This document shows, in pieces, positions 45,133 to 57,959 of a DNA stretch of 64,000 nucleotides. This stretch comes from Thermodesulfobium narugense DSM 14796 (GTDB lineage Bacteria > Thermodesulfobiota > Thermodesulfobiia > Thermodesulfobiales > Thermodesulfobiaceae). Location: NCBI RefSeq assembly GCF_000212395.1, contig NC_015499.1:771501-835500 (forward strand), written 5' to 3'. Position 1 is the first letter of the stretch. Each line of letters begins with the position of its first letter. A program made the position numbers and the translations under genes. Under the pieces are notes generated by a model. It was not told where the DNA came from. It worked only from the letters and a program-made list of their open reading frames with translations, and did no database searches.

Positions 45133-46628
45133 CATTAAGTGCACTATTGATTGATACTGTATCAATACAGGAATATATTTTTTCAAGTAATAAGTTAAAA
45201 GAAAATATCGGCGCATCATTTTTGGTTAAAAAAATATATAAAGATGTTCTAAAAGAAGCCTTAAAAATAACATTTGGCAGGGATATAGACATTAACGAAT
45301 GGAAGAATAATCCTTCTTGTATCAAAATAATCCAAGCAAATGATAAAGTTGAGATAGGATATATAGGTGGAGGAAATGCTTTAGTTTTATTTAAAGGTAA
45401 AGATAAAACAACAGAATTTATAAAAAATTATACGAAGCTTCTTTTAGTTAAAGTACCAGGTTTAAAAACAGCTTTTGGGATAATACATGAATTTGATTTA
45501 AAAGACTTTAAAAATTCTATGAAAAATTTACACGAGAACCTAAAAGAAAATAAAAACAAATATTTTCCTAACGTTACACTACCTAAATATGGTTTTACAC
45601 TTGATTGCCCAAGAACCAATGAAAGCGCAGAGCCCTTTAAAGATGATGATGGAAAGTTTGTATCATCAGTAGCTTTGGCTAAATTAAAGTTTTCAGACAA
45701 AGCAAAAGATATACTCAATGATAAATATACCTTAACAAACGACATTGAAGAATTAGGTCAACAAGAGGGCAGAGACTATATTGCAGTTGTGCATATTGAT
45801 GGGAATAAAATGGGTGAGAGATTTTCAAAATGCGAAAGTCTTATAGAATATAGAAATTTGTCGATTGGTGTGGGGAATGCTACAGAAAAGACATTTAAAA
45901 AAATGATAGAGATTTTAATAGATAAAATTGAGAAAAGTAAAACTTTTGATTCCAAAGATGGAGAATTTAAATTAAGTACGGAAAATGGCAAAACCATATT
46001 GCCAATAAGACCAATTGTTTTAGGCGGAGATGATATAACTTTTATTTCAGATGGAAGATTGGGGGTTTGGTTAGCTGAAATATTTATTAAGGAATTTGCT
46101 ACTCAAACTATAAACAATGAATCTTTATCTGCATGTGGAGGTGTATGCATAACAAAGACGAAATATCCTTTTTATAGAGCTTATAAATTAGCAGAAGATT
46201 TAATTGACAGAGCTAAAAAGGAATCGAGAAAAAAGGAAGGTTCTTATATTGACTTTTTTATCTCTTCATCTGGATGGAGCGGCAGCTTAGATGATATTTT
46301 TAATAAACATTTATCTACTGTAAATGGTAATCTTCATTTTGGACCTTATAGAGTAGATTCGACGAATGATGAAAAGGCAATAGATAATTTGAAGAATATT
46401 ATTAAAGAATTCAAAAATATTCCCAAAAATAAAGTAATGAAACTAAGAGAAATGCTATTTGAAGATAAAGATAATGCGAAAATTTATGTGGAAGAATTAA
46501 AAGATAGTGGAATAAAATTGCCAGAGATAACAAACAGATCCTATCATTTAGACATATGGATAGATGGTAAAACACCATATTTTGATGCTATAGAGCTTAT
46601 AGATTTTTATCCGGAGGGATTATTATGA
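45129..46628 (+). CDS. cas10: Short Cas10 with GGDD cyclase motif, no HD domain
   Basis: A 499-residue Cas10 that begins almost directly with the first palm domain (IDTVSIQEYIFSSNKLKENIGAS). It has palm residues in AVVHIDGNKMGERFSK (about 215-230) and the cyclase motif RPIVLGGDDITFISDG (about 290-305), followed by a GGVCITKTKYPFYRAYKLAE motif. No HD nuclease domain is present, so DNA cleavage is unlikely but cOA synthesis should be possible. ATGA overlaps at both ends place it in one transcript with the CARF gene and Csx10. Confidence 0.88.
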   Translation: MTLSALLIDTVSIQEYIFSSNKLKENIGASFLVKKIYKDVLKEALKITFGRDIDINEWKNNPSCIKIIQANDKVEIGYIGGGNALVLFKGKDKTTEFIKNYTKLLLVKVPGLKTAFGIIHEFDLKDFKNSMKNLHENLKENKNKYFPNVTLPKYGFTLDCPRTNESAEPFKDDDGKFVSSVALAKLKFSDKAKDILNDKYTLTNDIEELGQQEGRDYIAVVHIDGNKMGERFSKCESLIEYRNLSIGVGNATEKTFKKMIEILIDKIEKSKTFDSKDGEFKLSTENGKTILPIRPIVLGGDDITFISDGRLGVWLAEIFIKEFATQTINNESLSACGGVCITKTKYPFYRAYKLAEDLIDRAKKESRKKEGSYIDFFISSSGWSGSLDDIFNKHLSTVNGNLHFGPYRVDSTNDEKAIDNLKNIIKEFKNIPKNKVMKLREMLFEDKDNAKIYVEELKDSGIKLPEITNRSYHLDIWIDGKTPYFDAIELIDFYPEGLL

Positions 46629-48829
46629 AGGTTAAAATAGAATTATTATCATACACGCTAACAGGTTCTGGGGAAGGTGCAGGCATAATAGATAGCGATG
46701 TAGTATTAGATGGCTTTGGATTTCCATATATTCCTTCAAGACGTGTAAAAGGTGTATTAAAAGAAAGTGCTCAAGAAGTTTGTGATATATTAGGTGTAAA
46801 ATATAGTATTGTAGAAAGCATATTTGGGGAAGATGGTTTTACAGAAGGAAAGCTGCATATAGGCAATTTATATATAAATAATTACAAAAATATAAGAAAA
46901 GAAATTGAAAACTTAAAAAATGATAAAAATAAAAAATATAAAACTTTTATAAATCCTTCTCAAATTGCATCTTATTATACATCCATAAGGCAGCAAACTT
47001 CTATAGATGAAGATAGAGAAATTGCTAAAGAAGGCTCACTTAGGACATTTAGGGTTTTAAAGCCTGATTTAGAATTTGAAGGTGAACTTTATGAAATAAC
47101 TCCTTTGAGCAAAAAAGAAAAAGCTCTATTGTATTTGGCTTCAATTAATTTAAAAAGAATTGGTACATCAAGAAATCGCGGATTTGGTGAAATAAGTTGC
47201 TTTATTGAAGATATTAAAATTAGCAGTATTGATGATGCTATTAAATATTTAAATAGTGATAATGATAAAGACATCAAAGAAGAAATTAAATCTTCTGATT
47301 CAGAAAAATTTAATGCTAATAAAAAAGAAAATATAAAAAAAATATCTTACAAGATAACTACATTATCTCCGATTGTATTAGCAAAAGAGATAGGCGAGCA
47401 AAATACAATTAATACGGAAAAATATATACCATCTACAACAGTTAGAGGTTTGTTTGCAAGTAAATTTATTAAAGAACTTAACTTGAGTAGGACTGCCCAT
47501 GAGGATGATGGTTTTCATAACATATTCTTAAAAGGCGAGATTATATTTACTCCTGCATATCCACTTAAAAATAATAAAATTTATTATCCAGCTTTATATT
47601 TGCATAAAGAAAAAGGAAAAGATTCTAATTCAGTATACAATATTTTAGAAGAAGTTCCTGAAAACATAAAGACAAAGCCAGTGAATAAAATGGTTTGTTA
47701 TAGTGCTGATAAAATTTATTATCATGACGTCCCAACAACATTTTATTTCCATAATGCAAGAGACAGAGAAAAAGGACATAGTATAGGAGAAGAAATCTTT
47801 TATTATGAGGCAATAAACGAAGGAGAAGAATTCAAGGGGTTTATTATAGGGGATGAAGGCTATCTTGAAGAAATAAAAAGAATATTTGGCGATAAATTTA
47901 ACTCTTTTATTGGTAGATCAAAAAGTGCACAATATGGCTTAGTAAATATAGAATTTGGTGATTTAGAAGACACAGACGATTTAGAAGATGTGGAAGATGA
48001 GTTTATTATAGTAGCAATTTCTCCTATTATTTTATATAACGAATGGGGTTTTTCTGATATATCTGTAAAAGCATTAGAAAATTATCTAAAAAAACATTTT
48101 GATTGTGATATTGATGTAGAAAAAATTATTGCAAGAACTAAATATATTGAAAACTTCATAGGTGTTTGGAGAATGAAAAATACACGTGAATTAGCTTATT
48201 CAGCAGGTTCAGTATTTAAAATAAAAATTGAGGGTTGTAATGATTTAAAAGAAAAATTGAATCATCTTTCAATATATGGTTTTGGTGAAAAAACAGAATT
48301 AGGATTTGGCAAAGTTAGTGTATATTTCTCTTTGAAAAAAGATTATGAAATTGACTATGATGATAGCGATAAAAACGAAGAAATAACTCCCAAATTCTCA
48401 AAAGCTATTTTAGAAGATATAGTAAAGAAAAAAGCAGAGGAAATTTTAAAATCTAAAGCTTTTGAAAGAGCAAAGGATTTCCATGATAAATATAGGAACA
48501 AAGAAATTATTTCTAATAATCTGATAGGACGGCTTGAAGGGATGCTGTTTGAAACTAATAAATTTGATGACTGGAAAACAAAAAAATTAAAAGAACTGGA
48601 TAAAAAGCCTGCTGGTGAAACCTTAAAAAATTTAAATCTATGGGATGATTTATATAAATTAGATATTTCTGATAAATATGAAAACAGGTTTTATGATAAT
48701 TTATCAAAAGCTATTCAAGAGTTAGATGTGCAGTTGGATAATTTTGAGTTATCAAAAACATACTGGATTAGCTTTTTTAGATACTTGAGATTATTAAATA
48801 AGCAGGGGGAGAAGAAAAATGAGCGATAA
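46625..48829 (+). CDS. csx10: Csx10-like type III-D RAMP with helical C-terminal extension
   Basis: A 734-residue protein with two RAMP-type segments. The first (about 1-215) starts with KIELLSYTLTGSGEGAGIID, then GFPYIPSRRVKGVLKESA and TSRNRGFGEI, as in Csx10 (Cas5 group). The second (about 240-565) has YKITTLSPIVLAKE, YIPSTTVRGLFASKFI, IGRSKSAQYGLV and GFGEKTELGFGKV. Residues about 575-734 are predominantly charged helices ending WISFFRYLRLLNKQ. No separate small subunit exists in this operon, so the tail may be a fused Cas11 equivalent (inference). It overlaps both neighbours. Confidence 0.82.
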   Translation: MKVKIELLSYTLTGSGEGAGIIDSDVVLDGFGFPYIPSRRVKGVLKESAQEVCDILGVKYSIVESIFGEDGFTEGKLHIGNLYINNYKNIRKEIENLKNDKNKKYKTFINPSQIASYYTSIRQQTSIDEDREIAKEGSLRTFRVLKPDLEFEGELYEITPLSKKEKALLYLASINLKRIGTSRNRGFGEISCFIEDIKISSIDDAIKYLNSDNDKDIKEEIKSSDSEKFNANKKENIKKISYKITTLSPIVLAKEIGEQNTINTEKYIPSTTVRGLFASKFIKELNLSRTAHEDDGFHNIFLKGEIIFTPAYPLKNNKIYYPALYLHKEKGKDSNSVYNILEEVPENIKTKPVNKMVCYSADKIYYHDVPTTFYFHNARDREKGHSIGEEIFYYEAINEGEEFKGFIIGDEGYLEEIKRIFGDKFNSFIGRSKSAQYGLVNIEFGDLEDTDDLEDVEDEFIIVAISPIILYNEWGFSDISVKALENYLKKHFDCDIDVEKIIARTKYIENFIGVWRMKNTRELAYSAGSVFKIKIEGCNDLKEKLNHLSIYGFGEKTELGFGKVSVYFSLKKDYEIDYDDSDKNEEITPKFSKAILEDIVKKKAEEILKSKAFERAKDFHDKYRNKEIISNNLIGRLEGMLFETNKFDDWKTKKLKELDKKPAGETLKNLNLWDDLYKLDISDKYENRFYDNLSKAIQELDVQLDNFELSKTYWISFFRYLRLLNKQGEKKNER

Positions 48830-50211
48830 TGCCAAACTTATAAATACTATAATCATAAAAGGTATTTTAGAAAACACTTCACCTTTTGTAATAGGTACAG
48901 GTAAAGGAGATATTATTGATATAGAAATAATAAAAGATGAGATTGGTAACCCTTATATTCCTGCAACTTCTTTTGTAGGAGCACTAAGACATCACATTTC
49001 AAAAAATTTTAAAGAAGAAGATAAAAAAATATGGGAGTATTTTTGGGGTTCTAAAAATGCAAATAACAGTGAGGCTGTTCAAAGTCATATTATTGTCAGC
49101 GATGCAAAGATTAAAAATGGAAAAGATAAAAGCTATATTGCTGTAAGAGATGGAGTAGCAATAGATGAAAAAAGAGGAATTGCAAAAGATAAAGCAAAAT
49201 ATGATTATGAAATAGTTAATAAAGATTTAAAATTTGAATTTAAGGCTGAAATTAAAATAAGAAAAAATTTTAAAGATAAGGAAGTTGAGATTCTAAAAAT
49301 ATTAAAAACTATACTTACTGAGTTGGGAGCCGGTAAGGTTCAGTTTGGTGCATTTACTACTAAAGGATTTGGAAGGTTTAAGTTAAAAAATCTTCAGATA
49401 TTAAAATTTGATTTTCCCGATGATGGAGTAAATTATTTGAAATACTTACAGCACGGGGATTTACAAAAAGATAAATTAGATTTAAGTAAAATAGATTCGC
49501 TTCCTTTAAAAGATAATAATGATTGCATTATTACTGCAGATTTTTCAATAAAGAGCTCACTTATTATAAGTTCATATACAACGGACCCCAAAGATCCGGA
49601 TAAAGTACACATAAAATATGATGACAAAAATGTTTTAACTGGGACTTCACTAAAAGGCGCGATAAGGTCGAGAGTTTTTAAGATTGTGAACACATTATGT
49701 AAGAATAATCAAGAAGAAAATAATGATTTAAGAAAATTATTCGGTTGGGCTGATACAGAAAATAAAGAAAAGACTAAATATAAAAGCAGAATAATTATCG
49801 ACGAGAGTATAGTTGAGGATGTGATTGAAAAAGAACAGACAAGAATAAAGATTGACAGGTTTACTGGGGGAGTAATGTCTGGAGCTTTATTTCAATCTAA
49901 ACCTCTTTGGCATAACGATGAAAATGTACAATTAAAAATAAAAATTAAAGATACAAAAGACTGGGAAATTGGACTTTTACTTTTGGTATTAAAAGACTTA
50001 TGGAACGAAGATTTGCCAATTGGAGGAGAAAAAAACATAGGCAGAGGAGTTTTAAAAGGTAAAAAGATAGAAATTGTGTATAAAGGACAAAAATATATTA
50101 TTGAAAAGTCTACAAATGATGACGAGGCAGATAAGATAGCAATTAATGATACAAATAAACAAGTATTAGAAGGTTTTGTTAAAAAATTCTTAGAAAGAGT
50201 GAGGGATTGGG

Positions 50212-50222
<11 letters not shown>
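48819..50222 (+). CDS. cas7: Double-Cas7 RAMP protein (type III-D backbone)
   Basis: 467 residues containing two Csm3-like Cas7 units. Unit 1 (about 1-200): TSPFVIGTGKGDIIDIEIIK, NPYIPATSFVGALRHHI, AGKVQFGAFTTKGFGRF. Unit 2 (about 220-450): SIKSSLIISSYTT, VLTGTSLKGAIRSRVFK, IKIDRFTGGVMSGALF, LPIGGEKNIGRGVLKG. Acidic residues in the first loop of both units (GDIIDIE and HIKYDD) are where Csm3 has its RNA-cutting aspartate. Tandem Cas7 chains are known in type III-D variant complexes. It overlaps Csx10 by 11 bases. Confidence 0.85.
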
Positions 50223-52799
<2,577 letters not shown>

Positions 52800-52844
52800 A
52801 AGTAAGATATTACAATAATTTTCTGGCTTAAAAATTAGAAACTT

Positions 52845-54449
52845 TTACTCGCTTCCTCCTTCTCTATGCCAGCTAGACTTCTTTTCTACTATAAATAAGC
52901 TTAAAATAAAAGAGACACAAAATAGTAAACAAAGCGTGAAAAATACGTTGTTAAAAGCCATTATTAGAGCCTGCCTGTCTACAAAATTGCTAAGCATTGT
53001 ATAAGCCTTGTTTGGAAGATCTGCTGCGCTTGCTCCCTGCATCAGAAGTAGCTGATTTATCCCGGCAAAAAAGTTGGTGATTGCTGGTGAAGTTGTATAA
53101 GGACTTAGAAGCGTTGCTGGGTTTGTCATAAAACCCTGAACGCTGTAGGGGCTGTTTGTTATAACGTGTTCTGTCAAGTAAAATCTGTTTATGGTCTGAT
53201 AATTTTCAAGTTCTGTGGCAAAAACTGCAGTGCCTATGCTTCCGCAAAGGACTCTAACAAGGTTGTAAAGTCCAGCACCTGAAACTATATCTTTTCGTTC
53301 AAGAGCCATAAGAGCTACAGTACTTAGCGATACAAATATAAAAGCAAAAGCAATGCCTTGAACGAATTGAGGCCAGAATAGATCCCAGGCAGATGTATTT
53401 AAACTCATAAAACTAAGCGGTAAGAAACTGAGTGAAATTAAAGCTGAAGCAAACATTATCATTTTTTTAGCACCTGTTCTATTATAAAGTCTTCCAGCAA
53501 TAGGCATAAACATTGCCATTGAAATGCTTCTAGGTATCATTCCAATTCCTGCTTCAGTAGCGCTGTATCCCAGTGCTTCCTGGAATAAGATAGGAATCAA
53601 AAATAACCCCGCAAAAAGTCCCATCCCAAATATTCCCTGAATGACTGTAGGATTGGAAAAGCCAAAATTTTTTAATAATTTTAGATTTACTGCAGGTTTT
53701 TCGCAGGTCAATTCTCTTATTGTAAATAAAGTAAGAAAAACTACTGAAGTAATAGCGAGATTCACTATGAATTGTGAACTAAACCAGTTGTTTTCCTGTC
53801 CTTTTTCAAGCATTACCTGAAGTGCTCCAAGACCTATTGCCATTGTAATCAAACCTATATAGTCGACTTTTATGTCCTTTGAAAATTTTTCTGATCTGTT
53901 TAGTATAAAGAAATAAATTAAGATCAAATCGATGATTACAAATGGAATATTTATGTAAAAAATCCAGTTCCAACTAATATTGTCGGTTATCCATCCGCCT
54001 ATAGTTGGTCCCAATCCAGGACCAAGCACTATACCTATTCCAAAGAAGCTCATTGCCTTTGCCTGTTCGTGTGGCGGATAGTTTTCCCTTAATATTGCTT
54101 GAGATAAGGGGATTAAAGCTCCCCCGCCAATCCCTTGCAAAGCTCTAAAAATTATAATTGATTCGAGATTCCATGAAAGACCACACATAAATGATCCAAT
54201 TCCAAAGAGCAACACTCCTGCAAAAAAACATCTGGTTTTGCCAAACATTGATGTAAGGAAGTTAATTGCTGGCATTACTATAACGTTTGCAAGCATATAT
54301 GAAGTAGAAATCCATGTAGCTTCAGAAATTGATACTCCTATTGCACCTCTAATGGTAGGAATAGCTACGTTTACGATGCTGATATCAAGTGAGGACATAA
54401 AAATACATATCATTACAGCAACAGTTATCATTAGCTGACTAAAGCCCAT
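52845..54449 (-). CDS. DHA2-family MFS drug/proton exporter
   Basis: 534 residues with about 14 membrane segments (EmrB/QacA group). MSSLDISIVNVAIPTI is motif D1, FRALQGIGGGALIPLSQAIL is motif B and GIVLGPGLGPTIGGWI is motif C. Such pumps expel drugs, dyes or organic acids; EmrB partners with an EmrA adaptor, which is not here. A good GAGGTGAT site precedes the ATG. It converges on the type III CRISPR operon and diverges from the metallophosphoesterase. Confidence 0.93.
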   Translation of the reverse strand: MGFSQLMITVAVMICIFMSSLDISIVNVAIPTIRGAIGVSISEATWISTSYMLANVIVMPAINFLTSMFGKTRCFFAGVLLFGIGSFMCGLSWNLESIIIFRALQGIGGGALIPLSQAILRENYPPHEQAKAMSFFGIGIVLGPGLGPTIGGWITDNISWNWIFYINIPFVIIDLILIYFFILNRSEKFSKDIKVDYIGLITMAIGLGALQVMLEKGQENNWFSSQFIVNLAITSVVFLTLFTIRELTCEKPAVNLKLLKNFGFSNPTVIQGIFGMGLFAGLFLIPILFQEALGYSATEAGIGMIPRSISMAMFMPIAGRLYNRTGAKKMIMFASALISLSFLPLSFMSLNTSAWDLFWPQFVQGIAFAFIFVSLSTVALMALERKDIVSGAGLYNLVRVLCGSIGTAVFATELENYQTINRFYLTEHVITNSPYSVQGFMTNPATLLSPYTTSPAITNFFAGINQLLLMQGASAADLPNKAYTMLSNFVDRQALIMAFNNVFFTLCLLFCVSFILSLFIVEKKSSWHREGGSE

Positions 54450-54556
54450 TTTATCACCTCTTTGTAATATTTTATACCAATTTTTTGTTTTGATGATAAA
54501 AATTTTAACTAGATTTTAAGAAAGCTAAATTCAAATAAAAATTTAATTTTGGATAG

Positions 54557-54562
54557 TATAAT
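54557..54562 (+). promoter_or_regulatory. -10 box of a probably leaderless transcript
   Basis: A perfect TATAAT ends six bases before the ATG at 54569, putting the likely transcription start on or next to the start codon. No ribosome site precedes that ATG. The -35 position (AATAAA) is poor. Confidence 0.45.
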
Positions 54563-54568
54563 ATTCTT

Positions 54569-55423
54569 ATGAAACGAAGAGATTTTATTAGATTAACTTT
54601 TGGTCTTTTTACATCTGTTGCATTATTTGAATTTCCAAATAAGCTTTTTGCTCAGGAAGATAATCTTTATTTAAGATCTCTAGAACTTCTAAATAATAGA
54701 GATAAATTTTTTGGCAGGGATTATTTTTCTTTTATAGTAATGGGGGATAGCCACAAAAATGATAAGGTTCTAAAAAAGGCTTTTGAACTTGCAAGGTCTT
54801 ATGATCCTATGTTTGTGCTCTTTACAGGTGACATGACAAATGATGGATATGAATTTGAGTATAAAGATTTTTTGAATATGTGTAATATACTGAAAGATGT
54901 TCCAATTTTTCCGATAATAGGAAATCATGAAATAAGAAATTCTACTAAAGCTTTATATGAGAGATATATGGGACCACTAAATTATACAATATCTATTGAT
55001 AAATTAGATTTAAAGCTTGTGTGTATAGATAATTCTGAAGGCATTGTAAGAAAAGATCAACATTATTTCCTGGATAAAGAACTTACAGATGGTTGCAAGA
55101 TTCAATTTGTAGCTATGCATGAACCGCCATCTTACGAAGATTGGTGGATTCATTCGTATTATAAAGGAAATAAGGAAGTAATAGATATAGTTTCAAAACA
55201 CCAGGTAAATGCAGTTTTTCAGGGTCACATTCATCTCTATGATCACAAAGTTATCAAAGGGGTTAATTATTATATCTCAGGTGGGGCAGGTGGGAGGATT
55301 TATGCCTTAAATTTTGGAGATCCATCATACAACATTCTTCGCGTAAAAGTAACAAAAGGCGTAGTTTCTGTTGAGGAACTTCAATTGAGAAACTTTTTTG
55401 ATGCTGATAAATTGTTAACCTGA
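54569..55423 (+). CDS. Tat-exported calcineurin-like metallophosphoesterase
   Basis: 284 residues. The N-terminus MKRRDFIRLTFGLFTSVALF has a twin-arginine motif and hydrophobic core, so folded export by Tat with bound metals is likely. Metal-site motifs MGDSHKND, FTGDMTNDG, IGNHE, MHEPP and FQGHIHLYDH are all present. Substrate unknown; relatives include purple-acid-phosphatase-like and phosphodiesterase enzymes. Alone on this strand between two minus-strand units. Confidence 0.9.
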   Translation: MKRRDFIRLTFGLFTSVALFEFPNKLFAQEDNLYLRSLELLNNRDKFFGRDYFSFIVMGDSHKNDKVLKKAFELARSYDPMFVLFTGDMTNDGYEFEYKDFLNMCNILKDVPIFPIIGNHEIRNSTKALYERYMGPLNYTISIDKLDLKLVCIDNSEGIVRKDQHYFLDKELTDGCKIQFVAMHEPPSYEDWWIHSYYKGNKEVIDIVSKHQVNAVFQGHIHLYDHKVIKGVNYYISGGAGGRIYALNFGDPSYNILRVKVTKGVVSVEELQLRNFFDADKLLT

Positions 55424-55442
55424 TTAACTTTAGAAATTTCAA

Positions 55443-57377
55443 TTAAGCTAAATTATATATTCTTTCCAAAGCCATAGCACTAAGTCTGGTTATAGCGTCG
55501 AGTGCTATTCTATCATCAATTTTAAAATTCTTTTTATTTGTGATTTTAATAGCTATTACTCCATAAGAATCTTTTGCAGTAAGCATTGGCAAATAAAGTG
55601 AGTTTGTGTTTGAAAAGGTTTCAGTTCCAAGTCCTGCTGCTTTTTTGTTTATTAAGCACCACGATGCTATTCCTTTGATTTCAGGGCTAATTTCGAATTT
55701 TTCTGTTTTTGCGCCGAGCTTTATCTTTTCCTTTTCTCTTATAAATATCGCTGTTTCGAACAAAAATAATTTTTTAATATGATTTATGGTTAATGATAAA
55801 ACTTGATTAATATTTCTTGCCATCACAAGATCTGTACTAAATTCGTACAATCCGATTTCTCTCTTTTGACTTTCTTTTAAAGTTTTAATTATAGTTTTGA
55901 GTTTTGACGCTAATATATTTATAGTTAAGACTGCTACTGAATATACTATGAATGTAAGAAAATAATTCAAATCTGATATTGCAAAACTATAATAAGGTTG
56001 TATAAATAAAAAATCAAAGATTAATAAACTTGCAAAGGTGGATAACAACACAGGTAAAAATTGAAGAAATAAAGCGTTAAAAATTAATGCTAAAAAAAAT
56101 AGCGAGATCATATTTATGTTATTTAGGTATTCTCTTAAAATATACCCAAAAATTGATACTACAAATATGTTAAATAGAGCTATTACATATTGATTTGAGT
56201 AAATAAATTCAATTTTTTTCTTCTTAAGATTTATTTTTTCTTCTTTCAGATCGAGCATATATATATCAATGTTTTTGGTTCCTGTAATTAGTTTTTCGGG
56301 TATGCTTCTTGAGAATAAACTAAACTTCTTAGGTTTTCCTATAACAATTTTTGTAACGTTATGGCTTTTTGCATAATCAATTATTTCTTTTGCTGCATCG
56401 TCTCCCTTTAACCAAACAATTTGACCGCCAAGTGTTCTAACTAAATCAAGTGCTCCGTTAAGCCAATCAATCTCTTCTTTTGTAAAAGTCTTGTTTTTTT
56501 GTGTTTCTACGTGGAGAGCAATCCATTGAGCATCTATTTCGTTAGCAAATCTATATGTAGCTCTAACGAGCTGTTTTGCATAAGGGCTTGCAAAGACCCC
56601 TACGAGTACTTTTTTCTTTATTGACCAGGGACCTGCTATTGCATGCTGTATCATATACAAACGCATTTTTTCATCTACGCTATCTGCTACAACTCTTAAT
56701 GCAATTTGCCTTAAAGCTAAAAGATTCCCAACTTTGAAATATTGATCAATTGCACTCTTTGCCATATTTTCAACGTATATTTTGCCTTCTTTTAGCCTCT
56801 TCAAAAGTTCTTCAGGGGTAATGTCAACGAGTTTTATCTCAAAAGCTTGTTGGAAAAAACTATCTGGTACTGTTTCTTTTATAGAGATTTTTGAAACCTG
56901 TAAAACAATATCCTTAAAGCTTTCAATGTGTTGTACGTTAACAGCTGTATAAACGTCTATTCCAGCATTTAGTAATTCTTCTATGTCTTGATATCTTTTG
57001 GAATTTGTAAAGCTTGGAGGATTGGTATGGGCAAGTTCGTCTATAATAGCTATTTGTGGCCTTCTTTTGAGTATCTTTTCAAAATCTACTTCTTTTAGTT
57101 TTATACCTTTGTATTCTACTATTAATGGAGGAATAACCTCCAGGCCTTCTAAAAGTTTTTCTGTTTCGGGACGATTGTGGGTTTCAGCATATCCAACTAC
57201 GATATCAATGCCTTCATTTTTTCTTAAATGCGCGTCGCTAAGCATAGAATATGTTTTGCCTACTCCAGGAGCATATCCAAGATAAATTGTAAGCTGTCCC
57301 TTTTTAGCCTTTTCTTCGCTCTTGGCTACTTGAAGCATTTCTTCTGGTGTTGGTCTCTTTAGATCATCATCTTTCAT
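55443..57377 (-). CDS. kdpD: KdpD sensor lacking the histidine-kinase domain
   Basis: 644 residues, against about 900 for full KdpD. The N-terminal KdpD domain has Walker A GYAPGVGKTYSML and Walker B IAIIDELAHTN. A USP-like domain (about 245-375), four short membrane segments (about 390-490) and a GAF-type domain (about 510-640) follow, and the protein stops there. The HisKA and ATPase domains are absent, with no sign of frameshift. No kdpE is in the window. It starts inside the end of kdpC. It may regulate Kdp by binding or c-di-AMP sensing rather than phosphorylation. Confidence 0.9.
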   Translation of the reverse strand: MKDDDLKRPTPEEMLQVAKSEEKAKKGQLTIYLGYAPGVGKTYSMLSDAHLRKNEGIDIVVGYAETHNRPETEKLLEGLEVIPPLIVEYKGIKLKEVDFEKILKRRPQIAIIDELAHTNPPSFTNSKRYQDIEELLNAGIDVYTAVNVQHIESFKDIVLQVSKISIKETVPDSFFQQAFEIKLVDITPEELLKRLKEGKIYVENMAKSAIDQYFKVGNLLALRQIALRVVADSVDEKMRLYMIQHAIAGPWSIKKKVLVGVFASPYAKQLVRATYRFANEIDAQWIALHVETQKNKTFTKEEIDWLNGALDLVRTLGGQIVWLKGDDAAKEIIDYAKSHNVTKIVIGKPKKFSLFSRSIPEKLITGTKNIDIYMLDLKEEKINLKKKKIEFIYSNQYVIALFNIFVVSIFGYILREYLNNINMISLFFLALIFNALFLQFLPVLLSTFASLLIFDFLFIQPYYSFAISDLNYFLTFIVYSVAVLTINILASKLKTIIKTLKESQKREIGLYEFSTDLVMARNINQVLSLTINHIKKLFLFETAIFIREKEKIKLGAKTEKFEISPEIKGIASWCLINKKAAGLGTETFSNTNSLYLPMLTAKDSYGVIAIKITNKKNFKIDDRIALDAITRLSAMALERIYNLA

Positions 57378-57948
57378 ATTCTTTCTCTAATTCAAGAAGT
57401 TTTAGGTTCAAGTTTAAAACATTTACCCTTTTGGCACCCAGAATGCCAAACTCTCTTGGTTCAACGTTATTAATTACAAGCTTTTTTAAGGTTTCTTCAG
57501 GTATATTGGTAGCTTTTGAAATTCTCGGAATCTGAGCTAAAGCTGCTTGCGGTGTGATATCAGGATCTAGTCCGCTAGCTGATCCCATTACCAGATCAGA
57601 GGGAACTGGCAAATCCATTTTATTTTCCTTTAGGAAATTGATTCTGTTTTCTATTTTTGAAATAAGCTTTGGATTAGTAGGGCCTAAATTTGAACCCCCA
57701 CTGGAGGTTGCGTTGTATGGGTGATCAGGTGTTCCTGAAGGCCTTGACCAAAACAAATCAGACCTTTTATTAAAGAACTGACCGATCAAGGTAGAACCTA
57801 CTACAGCATTGTTTCGATATATTAAACTTCCATTGGCTTGCCAAGGGAAAAATATTTGTCCGATGGCTGTAATAAATAAGGGATAGACAATTCCAGTAAT
57901 AAAGGTTAGAATTATAAAAATTATTATGCAGCTTTTTAAATTTTTCAT
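57367..57948 (-). CDS. kdpC: Potassium-transporting ATPase subunit KdpC
   Basis: 193 residues from ATG 57948 (MKNLKSCIIIFIILT), chosen because GAGGT lies five bases upstream and the upstream extension is not KdpC-like. One N-terminal membrane segment, then TGIVYPLFITAIGQIFFPWQ, GSTLIGQFF, SRPSGTPDHPYNATSSGGSN, SASGLDPDITPQAALAQIPR. Supports ATP binding by KdpB. Overlaps kdpD by 11 bases. Confidence 0.96.
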   Translation of the reverse strand: MKNLKSCIIIFIILTFITGIVYPLFITAIGQIFFPWQANGSLIYRNNAVVGSTLIGQFFNKRSDLFWSRPSGTPDHPYNATSSGGSNLGPTNPKLISKIENRINFLKENKMDLPVPSDLVMGSASGLDPDITPQAALAQIPRISKATNIPEETLKKLVINNVEPREFGILGAKRVNVLNLNLKLLELEKEYER

Positions 57949-57959
57949 ATATACCTCAC

